From: a virus
IMG/VR virus record: IMGVR_UViG_3300010354_000045
Coordinates: 62,001 to 126,000 of that record
Strand: one strand, 5' to 3'
DNA: 64,000 nucleotides
The position numbers were made by a program, and so were the translations under genes. Each line of letters starts with the position of its first letter. Position 1 is the first letter of the stretch. Shown here in pieces: positions 20,082 through 28,727 of the stretch. The notes beneath the pieces are model-generated. The model was not told the origin of the DNA. It was given only the letters and a program-made list of their open reading frames with translations, and did no database searches.

Positions 20082-21761
20082 ATGAGTGAATTAAAAAAGT
20101 TTATTGTAACATTATATCATCATGAAGATCTAGATCAATTTTATAATGATATGGAGACCCCTGGCGGGGGTCTGTATTATCCTGATAGAGAAGTTGACGT
20201 AGCAGCAAGAAGACCTAACAGCAGGAATACACATTATTGGTTAACTACTGAAGAAGCAGAGCTAATAAAAATGGATCCAAGAGTTATGGATGTAGTCCCA
20301 GAAGAACTAATAACTTTGACTAGACGTCCGGCATACACACAAACATCCTCAAATTGGAATAAACAGTTTGTTAACACAAACACTCATGTTAATTGGGGGT
20401 TATTAAGATGTTTTGAAGGACAGCAACGAGCTAATTGGGGAGAGAATGGTACTCTAACACAAACAGGAACAATAACAATTAATGCAGAAGGCCGAAATGT
20501 TGATGTTATTGTTGTTGACGGTCATGTTAATCCCGATCATCCAGAGTATGCAAAAAATTCCGACGGAACCGGTGGTTCGAGAGTAAATCAATATAATTGG
20601 TATCAACACACAAATGCAATAACTGGCAGCTCAAATGGCACATATGTTTATACACCGTATGTTGATCCTAGCTATCCAGATTATGATCTTGATGGTGAAT
20701 CAGACAGGACCGGTGATAACAATCACGGAGCTCACGTTGCAGGCACTGTTGCAGGAAACACACAAGGTTGGGCAAGGTCCGCTAATATTTATAATATAAG
20801 CCCATATTCAACAAATCAAAATGCCGATGCGGTTACCTATCTTTATGATTATATAAAAGAGTTTCATAATAATAAAGCCATAAACCCAGCAACGGGTAGA
20901 AAGAATCCAACTATAATGAATTGTAGTTATGGTTCATCTATACAATGGAACCAAGGAGTTTTTGGTGTTATAACTCGTGCTGTTTACAGAGGTGTCGACA
21001 CCGGTGTTGTCGCAGGAGGACTATCGACTGCACAATTAAATGCTAACGGTATATATGACCGTTTAAATAATAAAAGTCCTGTAGTTCCTTACTACTCATC
21101 GGCTGACCAAGTTGACATAGAAGATTTAATCAATGCCGGAGTTATCATAGTAGCTGCTGCCGGCAATGATTTTTTCTATACATCTAATGTTACCGATCAA
21201 GATTGGAATAATTATTTTTATGCTACTTATAACGGTGTTAATTACATTTGGTACTACCATAGAGGTTCGGCACCAGCAGCTATAAGTAATGTAATTTCAG
21301 TTGGTGCAGTTGGAAATACAGTTAATGAAACTAAAGCAACTTTTAGTAATAATGGTCCCGGCGTTGATATATTTGCCCCAGGCCGTGCCATTATGAGTTC
21401 CTTGAATGATGGTGGCACCACAGACCCAAGAAATGTCAGTTATAGGATAGGAAAGTATCAAGGAACTAGCATGGCTAGTCCTCAAGTTTGTGGGTTACTT
21501 ACCTGTGTATTAGAGACATATCCAAGTATGACTCAAGTAAAGGCTAGAGAATACATTACAGCAACAGCTAAAACTGGACAAATGACCGATACTGGCGGAA
21601 GTTATACAGATCAAACTTCTTTAAATGGAGCACCAAATCGTTATCTTTCGTATAAACAAGAACGTCCAACATCGGGAGATGTTTATCCAAAAAAAGATTA
21701 TTTTATAAGACCATCTACAGGAAGTGTTTATCCAAGAACTCGCATTCGAAGGACATTATAA
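20082..21761 (+). CDS. Subtilisin-like serine protease (peptidase S8) in the tail module
   Basis: All three S8 catalytic blocks are present in order: Asp146 in VIVVDGHV, His215 in NNHGAHVAGT, and Ser463 in GTSMASPQ. The oxyanion-hole Asn362 lies in VAAAGND. Residues 1-80 look like an inhibitor-I9-type propeptide (KKFIVTLYHHEDLDQF, ending near DPRVMDVVPEEL). There is no signal peptide or membrane segment, so it is either packaged in the virion or acts in the cytoplasm. The C-terminus has two short repeats (GDVYPKKDYF, GSVYPRTRIR) that could anchor it to the tail. It sits between a fibre gene and a small tail protein on the same strand, so a role in fibre maturation or in cleaving host surface protein is plausible. 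The enzyme class is firm, the substrate unknown. Confidence 0.9.
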   Translation: MSELKKFIVTLYHHEDLDQFYNDMETPGGGLYYPDREVDVAARRPNSRNTHYWLTTEEAELIKMDPRVMDVVPEELITLTRRPAYTQTSSNWNKQFVNTNTHVNWGLLRCFEGQQRANWGENGTLTQTGTITINAEGRNVDVIVVDGHVNPDHPEYAKNSDGTGGSRVNQYNWYQHTNAITGSSNGTYVYTPYVDPSYPDYDLDGESDRTGDNNHGAHVAGTVAGNTQGWARSANIYNISPYSTNQNADAVTYLYDYIKEFHNNKAINPATGRKNPTIMNCSYGSSIQWNQGVFGVITRAVYRGVDTGVVAGGLSTAQLNANGIYDRLNNKSPVVPYYSSADQVDIEDLINAGVIIVAAAGNDFFYTSNVTDQDWNNYFYATYNGVNYIWYYHRGSAPAAISNVISVGAVGNTVNETKATFSNNGPGVDIFAPGRAIMSSLNDGGTTDPRNVSYRIGKYQGTSMASPQVCGLLTCVLETYPSMTQVKAREYITATAKTGQMTDTGGSYTDQTSLNGAPNRYLSYKQERPTSGDVYPKKDYFIRPSTGSVYPRTRIRRTL

Positions 21762-21783
21762 ATTTTTATTTTAAAAGGTTAAC

Positions 21784-22539
21784 ATGAAAGAAAATTTTAT
21801 AGAAGGAGAAGGTATAAGTTTGACTTTAGTAAATGGCAAAATAGCTATTACTAATACTATGCCAAATAGAAATACATTTTCTTCTGTGATAATAAACAAT
21901 GATCTAGTAGTAAATTCTTCCTCACATACTGATAATCTTAAATTATCAAGCAGTAACTATATTAATATTACTGTTGACTCAAATGTAATAAATTTTTCTT
22001 TAGATACAACAAATATTAAAGCCAATGTAACTAGTGAATATATTAGTGCAAAAAATTTAAAAATTTACGGCAATACTGAAAAATTAAAAGAAGATCATAG
22101 ATTACTAGCTGAAGAATTATATGCTCTTAATCAGATTATAGAAAGTTTAAAAACAACAATAGCAGCTACTTATAATCAAATAATTTATTGGTCAAAAGAA
22201 GATACTTTACTTGGCGAAGAGCAGAGAGAAACTTTTAAAATTCAATATGCAGATTTAAATAAAGAACTAGGAAAACTTAACGATCAAGCATTTAAAAAGA
22301 TGCAAAGATTAACTAAATTAGAAAATTCGTTTTTTTCGCCTAGCGTTGATTTAACTTACAATACAGAAAATGCCGAATTGCAATCAAACAAAGTATTTAG
22401 ATCTCCGTTTGTTTTAGAAAATCTTACAGAAAATCAAAAAGCGGCAATTATTGATCCTACTACTGGTAGAATGATTTATAATACAACAACGAACAAAGTT
22501 CAAGTTTTTGCCAAAAATACATGGATTGATTTGCATTAA
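21784..22539 (+). CDS. Coiled-coil tail-associated protein
   Basis: I do not recognise a named family. The 251-aa protein has an N-terminal beta part (GEGISLTLVNGKIAITN), a charged helical stretch about residues 97-185 (Lys/Glu/Leu-rich, likely coiled coil), and a C-terminal module (DPTTGRMIYNTTTNKVQVF...WIDLH). That module resembles the last 40 residues of the fibre encoded at 27267-28685 (GMVIFLSSTKRFQGFNGTSW VDLH), a motif common at the ends of phage structural proteins. It lies within the fibre cluster, 22 bases after the protease gene, so a structural or fibre-connector role is inferred. Confidence 0.55.
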   Translation: MKENFIEGEGISLTLVNGKIAITNTMPNRNTFSSVIINNDLVVNSSSHTDNLKLSSSNYINITVDSNVINFSLDTTNIKANVTSEYISAKNLKIYGNTEKLKEDHRLLAEELYALNQIIESLKTTIAATYNQIIYWSKEDTLLGEEQRETFKIQYADLNKELGKLNDQAFKKMQRLTKLENSFFSPSVDLTYNTENAELQSNKVFRSPFVLENLTENQKAAIIDPTTGRMIYNTTTNKVQVFAKNTWIDLH

Positions 22540-22558
22540 ACTAGCATATTTGACTATT

Positions 22559-22566
22559 GATAAATA
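22559..22566 (+). promoter_or_regulatory. T4-late-like promoter element
   Basis: GATAAATA followed by TAG sits in the 47-base gap before the gene at 22587, 20 bases ahead of its ATG. It has the same core and similar spacing as the box upstream of gp6. It is followed by an AAGAGAG ribosome site. It would give the distal fibre genes their own late transcript. Confidence 0.5.
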
Positions 22567-22586
22567 TAGAATAAAGAGAGATTACT

Positions 22587-23195
22587 ATGGAAAGTAAAGA
22601 TTTAACTGGTGTACATGTGGAAGGACATATTAAAATATGGTATCCTGAGACAGGTGAAATTGCCGTCAACAAACGTAATGCAATTCATTATGAAAACATG
22701 AGTATTGCATTAGCTCAAAGTTTGGGAAATAGCGGTTCTGGTTTTATCTACCAACTTGCTTTAGGTAATGGCGGAACAACAGTGGATCCTACTGGAATTA
22801 TCACGTACCTAACACCTAACAGTTCTGGATCAAATGCTAGTTTATATAATGAGCAATATGCAAAAGTAGTTGATGATAGATCGACTAACAATGTTGATCC
22901 TACAAGAAATTATATTGAAACAAGGCATGTTACAGGAACAAATTACACTGATGTATTTGTCACATGTTTATTAGATTACGGTGAACCATCGGGACAATCA
23001 GCATTTGATAATGCTACAAACAACGACGGTAATTTTGTTTTTGATGAATTAGGGCTAAAAAGCTATAGTACATCAGGTACAGGTCTTTTACTAACACATG
23101 TAATATTTCATCCAGTTCAAAAATCGTTAAACAGATTAATACAAATTGATTATACTGTTAGAATTCAAAGTTTGACAGGTCTAGCAGGAGTTTAA
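22587..23195 (+). CDS. Tail/baseplate structural protein, unnamed family
   Basis: The 202-aa protein starts with a GHIKIWYPETGEIAVNKRNAIHYENM segment (residues 13-38) that I associate with structural genes near the fibres of aquatic T4-like phages. It then has a Gly/Asn-rich middle and a beta-rich end (LLLTHVIFHPVQKSLNRLIQIDYTVRIQ). It has no transmembrane segment or enzyme motif. It begins a late transcript and is followed after 3 bases by the tail-collar fibre, so a virion role such as an adaptor or fibre base is inferred from context only. Confidence 0.5.
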   Translation: MESKDLTGVHVEGHIKIWYPETGEIAVNKRNAIHYENMSIALAQSLGNSGSGFIYQLALGNGGTTVDPTGIITYLTPNSSGSNASLYNEQYAKVVDDRSTNNVDPTRNYIETRHVTGTNYTDVFVTCLLDYGEPSGQSAFDNATNNDGNFVFDELGLKSYSTSGTGLLLTHVIFHPVQKSLNRLIQIDYTVRIQSLTGLAGV

Positions 23196-23198
23196 TAA

Positions 23199-25391
23199 AT
23201 GTCATATCTAGTTAATTACACTGAAACGACAAATCCAGCTAAGCCTGCTATTACAGTTGCAGATTTGTCTCTTAATACACAAACAAGTTTAACATTTCCT
23301 GGAAAAAATTATGCAGGTTACGCTCCAGTCATAGCAGAAAATTTTTTACATTTGTTAGAAAATTTTGCTAAAAATACAGCACCGTCAAATCCAGTTGAAG
23401 GACAGTTATGGTATGACAATTCTGCTGGAGTAGAATTATTAAAAGTTTATGATGGGACTACTTGGAATCCTACAGGATCAGTTAAAAAAGCAGCAACCGC
23501 TCCTACAAATAATAGTGTAGGTGACTTATGGGTAAACACTGATTTAAAACAATTAAATGTTTGGGGCGGATCTAGTTGGCTTTTAGTTGGACCCGAATAT
23601 AGCACTGGATCGTTAACTGGCACTAAATCTGAACAGATTGTAGATGTTAATAATGTAACTAGAAATGTTGTTTCTTTTTATGTAGGAAATACTAGAATAG
23701 CGATAGTAAGTAAATCTTCGTTCACACCAAAAGCACAAGTTACAGGATTTTCAGTAATTAATAGGGGTTTTAATTTAACATCTATTAATATTGATGACAC
23801 AGATAATTCAGCAGCTAATACCAAGATGTGGGGCACTGCCAGCCAAGCTGAAGCATTATTAGTTGGTTCAAGCACTGTATCTGCTGAAAACTTTTTAAGA
23901 AGTGATGTATCAAGCACTTCAAATTTTCCAATTAACATTAGAAATAGTGGCGGTCTAAGCATTGGTACAGATCTATCATTTAATATAGGACAAGGCGCAA
24001 GTTCTACTATTTTATATAGTAAAACATCCGGAAAAAGTATCGAAATTAAATTAACTAATGCAGGATCTCCCTTTACTTCCATTTATCTAGATGCTACTGG
24101 TAAAATTGGAATGGGTGCAAATAACACTAGTCCGTCAGAAGTTTTAGATGTTATTGGAAACATAAAGACTACAGGAATTATTACTACTACGTCAACTCAA
24201 GAATCAACTGGATTAGGTATAGGAAGTATAGCCACAAGTGGTGGTTTATCTGTTACAAAAAAATCTAATTTTGGAGGTGACGCAACATTTGCAAGCCCTA
24301 TATATCTAAGTAATCTAACAGGTATAATTCCTAATGATAATGTAGCAGTAATTCTTCCAAGTTCTGATTCTGCTAGTGAAAAATATAATATTGGATCTCC
24401 TACTAGGAAATTTAAAAACATATATGCTACTAATTTTATTGGTAGTTTTAATGGCGCATTTACTGGTAGTCTAGCAGGAAATATTTCAGGGTCGGCAGCT
24501 AGTTTAGCAAATTCGACTACTTTTCAAATTGCAGGCGACGTTACTACTACGGCAGGATTGTCATTTAATGGAATTACACAAAACGGAACAGCAACATTTA
24601 ATACGGTTGTTAGTACCAGCGTAATAAGTGGTAAGACAGAAACAACAACATCTGAATCTGGTGATAAGTTATTGATCTATAGATCATCAGGCGGTGGAAA
24701 CTTATTTCAAACTTCTAAACAAACATTTTTATCAAATGTAGCTACGGTACCGGTAGGTACTATTTTACCTTGGGCTGGCCCAGTAAGTCAAATACCTTTA
24801 GGATATTTGTTGTGTGATGGTGGTGAAGTAGCAATTTCAGATTTTACTAAGCTATGGCAACTTATAGGTTATACTTATAGAGCACAGAGTGATTTAAAAG
24901 GATATCAAACTTTTGCTTTACCAGATCTGAGAGGTAGATTTCCTCTTGGTATAGATAGTATGGATAACCAGCGCGAAGTTTATGATAAAACAGCACCAAT
25001 TGGTGGTAATGGATTACCAACTGTAACTATAAATGCTGGCGGCAAACGCAACGGTGTCAATCCTGCAAGTGATCCTGCAAATAGAGTAACTGATGTTACT
25101 GCTGATGTACTCGGAGGATCGTCCGGTGTGCAAAGTGCTCAGCTTGCACTAGCAAATCTTCCTGATCATAAACATGATTTAAAATCTGGATCAGATCAGT
25201 TTTATGCTGCTGGCATTGCTGTATCAGGTAATCCTAATGCAGTACCTAATGCAGGTATAAGTGCGGGTAACGGCAGTCAAGGCATTAATAACAGCGGAAG
25301 TGTAATTGGAGGATCAGCAACACCAACTCCGCTGACGGTAATGAATCCGTATTTGGCAATTAATTATATTATTTTTACAGGTGAACTATAA
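23199..25391 (+). CDS. Short tail fibre-like protein with C-terminal phage tail collar domain
   Basis: Residues 1-145 form the shared N-terminal domain found in the next three genes (GKNYAGYAPVIAENF, then LLENFAK, then GQLWYDN). The middle is beta-rich shaft-like sequence. The C-terminal ~210 residues are a phage tail collar / gp12-type domain: VGTILPWAGP, PLGYLLCDGGEV, ALPDLRGRFPLGI, LPDHKHDL and a final NPYLAINYIIF. In T4, gp12 short fibres with this fold bind lipopolysaccharide core irreversibly. This is the only collar domain in the window, so it is the best candidate for the short tail fibre. The stop overlaps the next start (TAATG). Confidence 0.78.
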   Translation: MSYLVNYTETTNPAKPAITVADLSLNTQTSLTFPGKNYAGYAPVIAENFLHLLENFAKNTAPSNPVEGQLWYDNSAGVELLKVYDGTTWNPTGSVKKAATAPTNNSVGDLWVNTDLKQLNVWGGSSWLLVGPEYSTGSLTGTKSEQIVDVNNVTRNVVSFYVGNTRIAIVSKSSFTPKAQVTGFSVINRGFNLTSINIDDTDNSAANTKMWGTASQAEALLVGSSTVSAENFLRSDVSSTSNFPINIRNSGGLSIGTDLSFNIGQGASSTILYSKTSGKSIEIKLTNAGSPFTSIYLDATGKIGMGANNTSPSEVLDVIGNIKTTGIITTTSTQESTGLGIGSIATSGGLSVTKKSNFGGDATFASPIYLSNLTGIIPNDNVAVILPSSDSASEKYNIGSPTRKFKNIYATNFIGSFNGAFTGSLAGNISGSAASLANSTTFQIAGDVTTTAGLSFNGITQNGTATFNTVVSTSVISGKTETTTSESGDKLLIYRSSGGGNLFQTSKQTFLSNVATVPVGTILPWAGPVSQIPLGYLLCDGGEVAISDFTKLWQLIGYTYRAQSDLKGYQTFALPDLRGRFPLGIDSMDNQREVYDKTAPIGGNGLPTVTINAGGKRNGVNPASDPANRVTDVTADVLGGSSGVQSAQLALANLPDHKHDLKSGSDQFYAAGIAVSGNPNAVPNAGISAGNGSQGINNSGSVIGGSATPTPLTVMNPYLAINYIIFTGEL

Positions 25392-27253
25392 TGAGTTATA
25401 TTATAAACAAAACTGATGGTTCTACTCTAACAGAATTGGTAGACGGAACAATAGATCAGTCGACTACTGATTTAACTCTTGTTGGTAAAAATGCAGTTAC
25501 ATACGGTGAAGCATTTAATGAAAATTTTATTAAATTATTAGAAAATTTTGCAAATATATCAGAACCGTCAAATCCTATAGAAGGGCAGTTATGGTATGAT
25601 ACTGCTGATCAAAGATTAAAAGTTTATAACGGTTCTAGTTTTAAGGCTACCGGCGGAACAATTATTTCTAGTAGTATACCCTCATCAATTGCCGCAGGAG
25701 ATATATGGATTGACAGTCTAAGACAACAACTATATTTTAATGACGGTACTTCAACAAAGTTAGCCGGGCCAATTTATTCATCACAGCAAGGTATAAGTGG
25801 CTTTATAGTAGAAGAAATAATAGACACAAACAACTTGCCTCATAATGTTGTTTTTCTCTACGTTTCAGGAACATTACTAGGTCTCTTTAGCAAGGACAGT
25901 TTTACTCCTAGAAGTGCTATACCCGGATATGGAACAGATCCAACTACTTCTCTTTCTTATCCTATAGCAGTAGGATATAATGAAACTAAAATTTTAACTA
26001 ATAAATTTGATGTTGCTTCTAGTAAATCCTATGCACTGATACAAACAGATGGAACATTGAGAACTGCTGAAACGTTTTTATCTGGGATTGGTAATTCTTC
26101 TACATCAGGAACTATTTCTATTCAGAATACTTTACCTTTGGTATTAGGTGTTGGCGGCGCTGTTAACGGACAATCAGAAATTAGAGTACAAGGTAACGAA
26201 TTTCAGATTAATGCCAATACACAAAATCAAAATTTTAATATTAAATTATTTTATGCCACCCAATTAACATCAATGATGTTTATAAACGGTGCTCAAAAAA
26301 GAATTGGCTTATTTACAAATACTCCTACAACAAGTTTAGATGTTGACGGGGATGCTAGAATAAGAGGAAGTCTAACAGTAGAAGGAAATTTAACTACTAT
26401 TAGCACTACAAATTTAGAAATTACAGACAAATTAATTGAAATAGCCAAAACAGCAACCCCTACAGATGTTAATGCCAACGGCGGCGGAATATCATTAAAG
26501 GGCACAACTGACAAAACTATAACTTGGTCTAGTACAGGATCTAATTGGACCTCCTCAGAAAATTTTAATCTAGCTTCGGGTAAAACTTTTAAAATTAATA
26601 ATGTTGATGTGTTATCTGCAACTAGTCTTTTAGTAACCAGCGCACCCGGCATTACTTCGCTAGGTACACTAGTTAATCTAGATGTTGATCAACTAAATTT
26701 AAATAACTCGACTATTAGTTATGTAAATCCTTCGTCTAGTAACGGAACAATAACTTTAGCTCCAAAAGGAACAGGCACTGTAGATGTAAGTTCAAAAAAG
26801 ATTTCAAATCTTGCATTACCAGATGTTAGCACAGATGCAGCTAATAAATCTTACGTAGATTCAACGGTATCTACAGATACACAAACAGTTTCTTTAACTA
26901 CAACTAATTTAGTAAATACAGCTATTGCTGTGTTGTTAGGAAAAATATTTCCAGTCCCGAGTGAAAGATTACAGAATACAAAGGCCAGGGTTTTATGTTA
27001 TGATTTAGGAACAGACCCAAGTGCTCCTAACACTAGCACAATATATGCTACCGCAGCACAGACCGGAATTACATATGTAATTACTTCAATTAGCGGAACT
27101 GATTTTACAGCAATTGGCTCACCAAATAATAACGTTGGTCAAGTGTTTACTAAAAATAGTAATTCTGCATCCGGTACAGGAACAGTTACACCATACATAA
27201 GACAGTTTTCTGTTAATGCTGGTTTAATTTGGCAATTTGATACAAATTTATAA
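25391..27253 (+). CDS. Tail fibre-like protein, paralogue 2 of the shared N-terminal family
   Basis: Residues 1-140 repeat the family domain (LVGKNAVTYGEAFNENF, KLLENFANISEPSNPIEGQLWYD). Residues about 315-480 carry a fibre-shaft pattern seen in T4-like marine phages: a stretch with TTNLEITDKLIEIAKT, then GGGISLKGTTDKTI, SGKTFKINNVDVL and ISNLALPDVSTDAANKSYVD. The last segment is a widespread phage-fibre motif preceding the receptor end. The C-terminus (about 510-620) is a distinct beta domain. It probably assembles as a trimer on the baseplate rim through the N-terminal domain. Which gene encodes the adhesin that decides host range cannot be told from sequence. Confidence 0.68.
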   Translation: MSYIINKTDGSTLTELVDGTIDQSTTDLTLVGKNAVTYGEAFNENFIKLLENFANISEPSNPIEGQLWYDTADQRLKVYNGSSFKATGGTIISSSIPSSIAAGDIWIDSLRQQLYFNDGTSTKLAGPIYSSQQGISGFIVEEIIDTNNLPHNVVFLYVSGTLLGLFSKDSFTPRSAIPGYGTDPTTSLSYPIAVGYNETKILTNKFDVASSKSYALIQTDGTLRTAETFLSGIGNSSTSGTISIQNTLPLVLGVGGAVNGQSEIRVQGNEFQINANTQNQNFNIKLFYATQLTSMMFINGAQKRIGLFTNTPTTSLDVDGDARIRGSLTVEGNLTTISTTNLEITDKLIEIAKTATPTDVNANGGGISLKGTTDKTITWSSTGSNWTSSENFNLASGKTFKINNVDVLSATSLLVTSAPGITSLGTLVNLDVDQLNLNNSTISYVNPSSSNGTITLAPKGTGTVDVSSKKISNLALPDVSTDAANKSYVDSTVSTDTQTVSLTTTNLVNTAIAVLLGKIFPVPSERLQNTKARVLCYDLGTDPSAPNTSTIYATAAQTGITYVITSISGTDFTAIGSPNNNVGQVFTKNSNSASGTGTVTPYIRQFSVNAGLIWQFDTNL

Positions 27254-27266
27254 GAGAGCTTGAAAC

Positions 27267-28685
27267 ATGCCTTATGCTATAAACAATTATTTTGGAACTC
27301 AGGTAGCAACTGTTGCAGACGGCACAGTTAACAAAAACTTCTCTATTAGATTTATAGGAAAAAACTACTCTGGGTTTGGAGAATATATTAACGAAAATTT
27401 TTTACATTTGTTAGAAAATTTTGCAGGAACAACTGCACCTAAAGAAACTCCAGTTACTGGACAACTGTGGTATGACTCTACAGCAAGTTTATTAAAATTA
27501 AAATACTATACTGGGACCAAGTGGAGTTCATTGGCTGTTAATAACATAACTACTACTGCTAATAGTGTAGCACCGTCGGATTCTAAAGTAGGAGATTTTT
27601 GGTACGATCAACAGACAAATAGATTATCTATATATACTGGATCTGAATATGTTCTTGTAGGTCAACAGTCTGTTCTTGGATTTAATTCTACACAATTAGA
27701 AAGTACTAGTGTAAAACCAATTGATTCTGCTAATAAAAAAGCAATTATTAAAGCTAGTGTAAACGGGATAGTTTCTTACGTCATATCGTCAAATGCTGAA
27801 TTTACTTTAGATGGAGTTGTTAATGCCATTGACGGATTTACAGTTATCAAACCTGGCATAACTTTAAGAAATAGTTCTACCGGTGTAACTTCTAGCAATG
27901 ATAGATTTTGGGGAACTGCCAGTAACTCTGATAAGCTAGGCGGGTTGGCAGCAAATGCCTATGCATTAGCTTCGGGTGGAACATTTACATCTGCTGTATC
28001 TTTTGCAGATACTGGGTTTACTGTAGGCACAGAATTAAAGATTTTTAATGATCAATCTACAGAACCTACAATACAAAATTTAATTGGAAATAAAATTATT
28101 TTTAAAACTAGGTATAATAATGCTGATGTTACTCCATTACAGATAGTAGATAGAGATTTACTACCCGGAGTTAATAATTTTACAAATCTTGGCTCTCCTT
28201 CACTAAAGTTTGCTAACATATATGCTGGAAGCATTTATGGTATATCTGAAAAAGCAGATTCTTTAAATGTTGGCGGAGTCTACAGAACTGCTAGCACAGC
28301 GTCTGGACCAAACACAATTGTTGTTAGAGACGGATCAGGAGTTATTGCAGGGTCAGTTCAAAGTGCAAATGAAGCAGTGAAATTAAAAAATCCTAGAAAT
28401 ATCAACGGAGTTACATTTGACGGAACTCAAAGCATTGAAATACCATTTGATGCAAGTTTACTAGGCGGAACTACTATTAAATCGACGGTAGTTAACTCAA
28501 GTTTAACTAGTGTAGGTACATTGACTAATTTAAGAACTTCTGGATATATGAAAATGCCGGTTTATACTAATGAAACAGCTAGAAATTCTTCTATTACATC
28601 TCCTGAAGAGGGTATGGTTATTTTCTTAAGTAGTACTAAAAGATTTCAAGGATTTAATGGAACATCTTGGGTAGATTTACACTGA
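27267..28685 (+). CDS. Tail fibre-like protein, paralogue 3
   Basis: The 472-aa protein opens with the shared domain (IGKNYSGFGEYINENFLHLL, GQLWYDS, then GDFWYDQ and LVGQQSVLG). The middle has the DRFWGTASNSDKLGG and TVGTELKIFND segments also present in paralogue 4, so these two are closest relatives. The C-terminal module (SPEEGMVIFLSSTKRF...WVDLH) matches the end of the protein at 21784-22539. It lies 13 bases after paralogue 2 and is followed by a late-type promoter motif, and it is likely a baseplate-attached fibre or connector. Confidence 0.65.
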   Translation: MPYAINNYFGTQVATVADGTVNKNFSIRFIGKNYSGFGEYINENFLHLLENFAGTTAPKETPVTGQLWYDSTASLLKLKYYTGTKWSSLAVNNITTTANSVAPSDSKVGDFWYDQQTNRLSIYTGSEYVLVGQQSVLGFNSTQLESTSVKPIDSANKKAIIKASVNGIVSYVISSNAEFTLDGVVNAIDGFTVIKPGITLRNSSTGVTSSNDRFWGTASNSDKLGGLAANAYALASGGTFTSAVSFADTGFTVGTELKIFNDQSTEPTIQNLIGNKIIFKTRYNNADVTPLQIVDRDLLPGVNNFTNLGSPSLKFANIYAGSIYGISEKADSLNVGGVYRTASTASGPNTIVVRDGSGVIAGSVQSANEAVKLKNPRNINGVTFDGTQSIEIPFDASLLGGTTIKSTVVNSSLTSVGTLTNLRTSGYMKMPVYTNETARNSSITSPEEGMVIFLSSTKRFQGFNGTSWVDLH

Positions 28686-28694
28686 TAAAAACAT

Positions 28695-28702
28695 CATAAA
28701 TA
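28695..28702 (+). promoter_or_regulatory. T4-late-like promoter element
   Basis: CATAAATA followed by TAC lies 25 bases before the ATG of the gene at 28728, in a 42-base gap with an AAGGAAAAGAG ribosome site. The core ATAAATA is the same as in the other structural-module candidates. Confidence 0.45.
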
Positions 28703-28727
28703 TACAAGCAACAAGGAAAAGAGCGAA

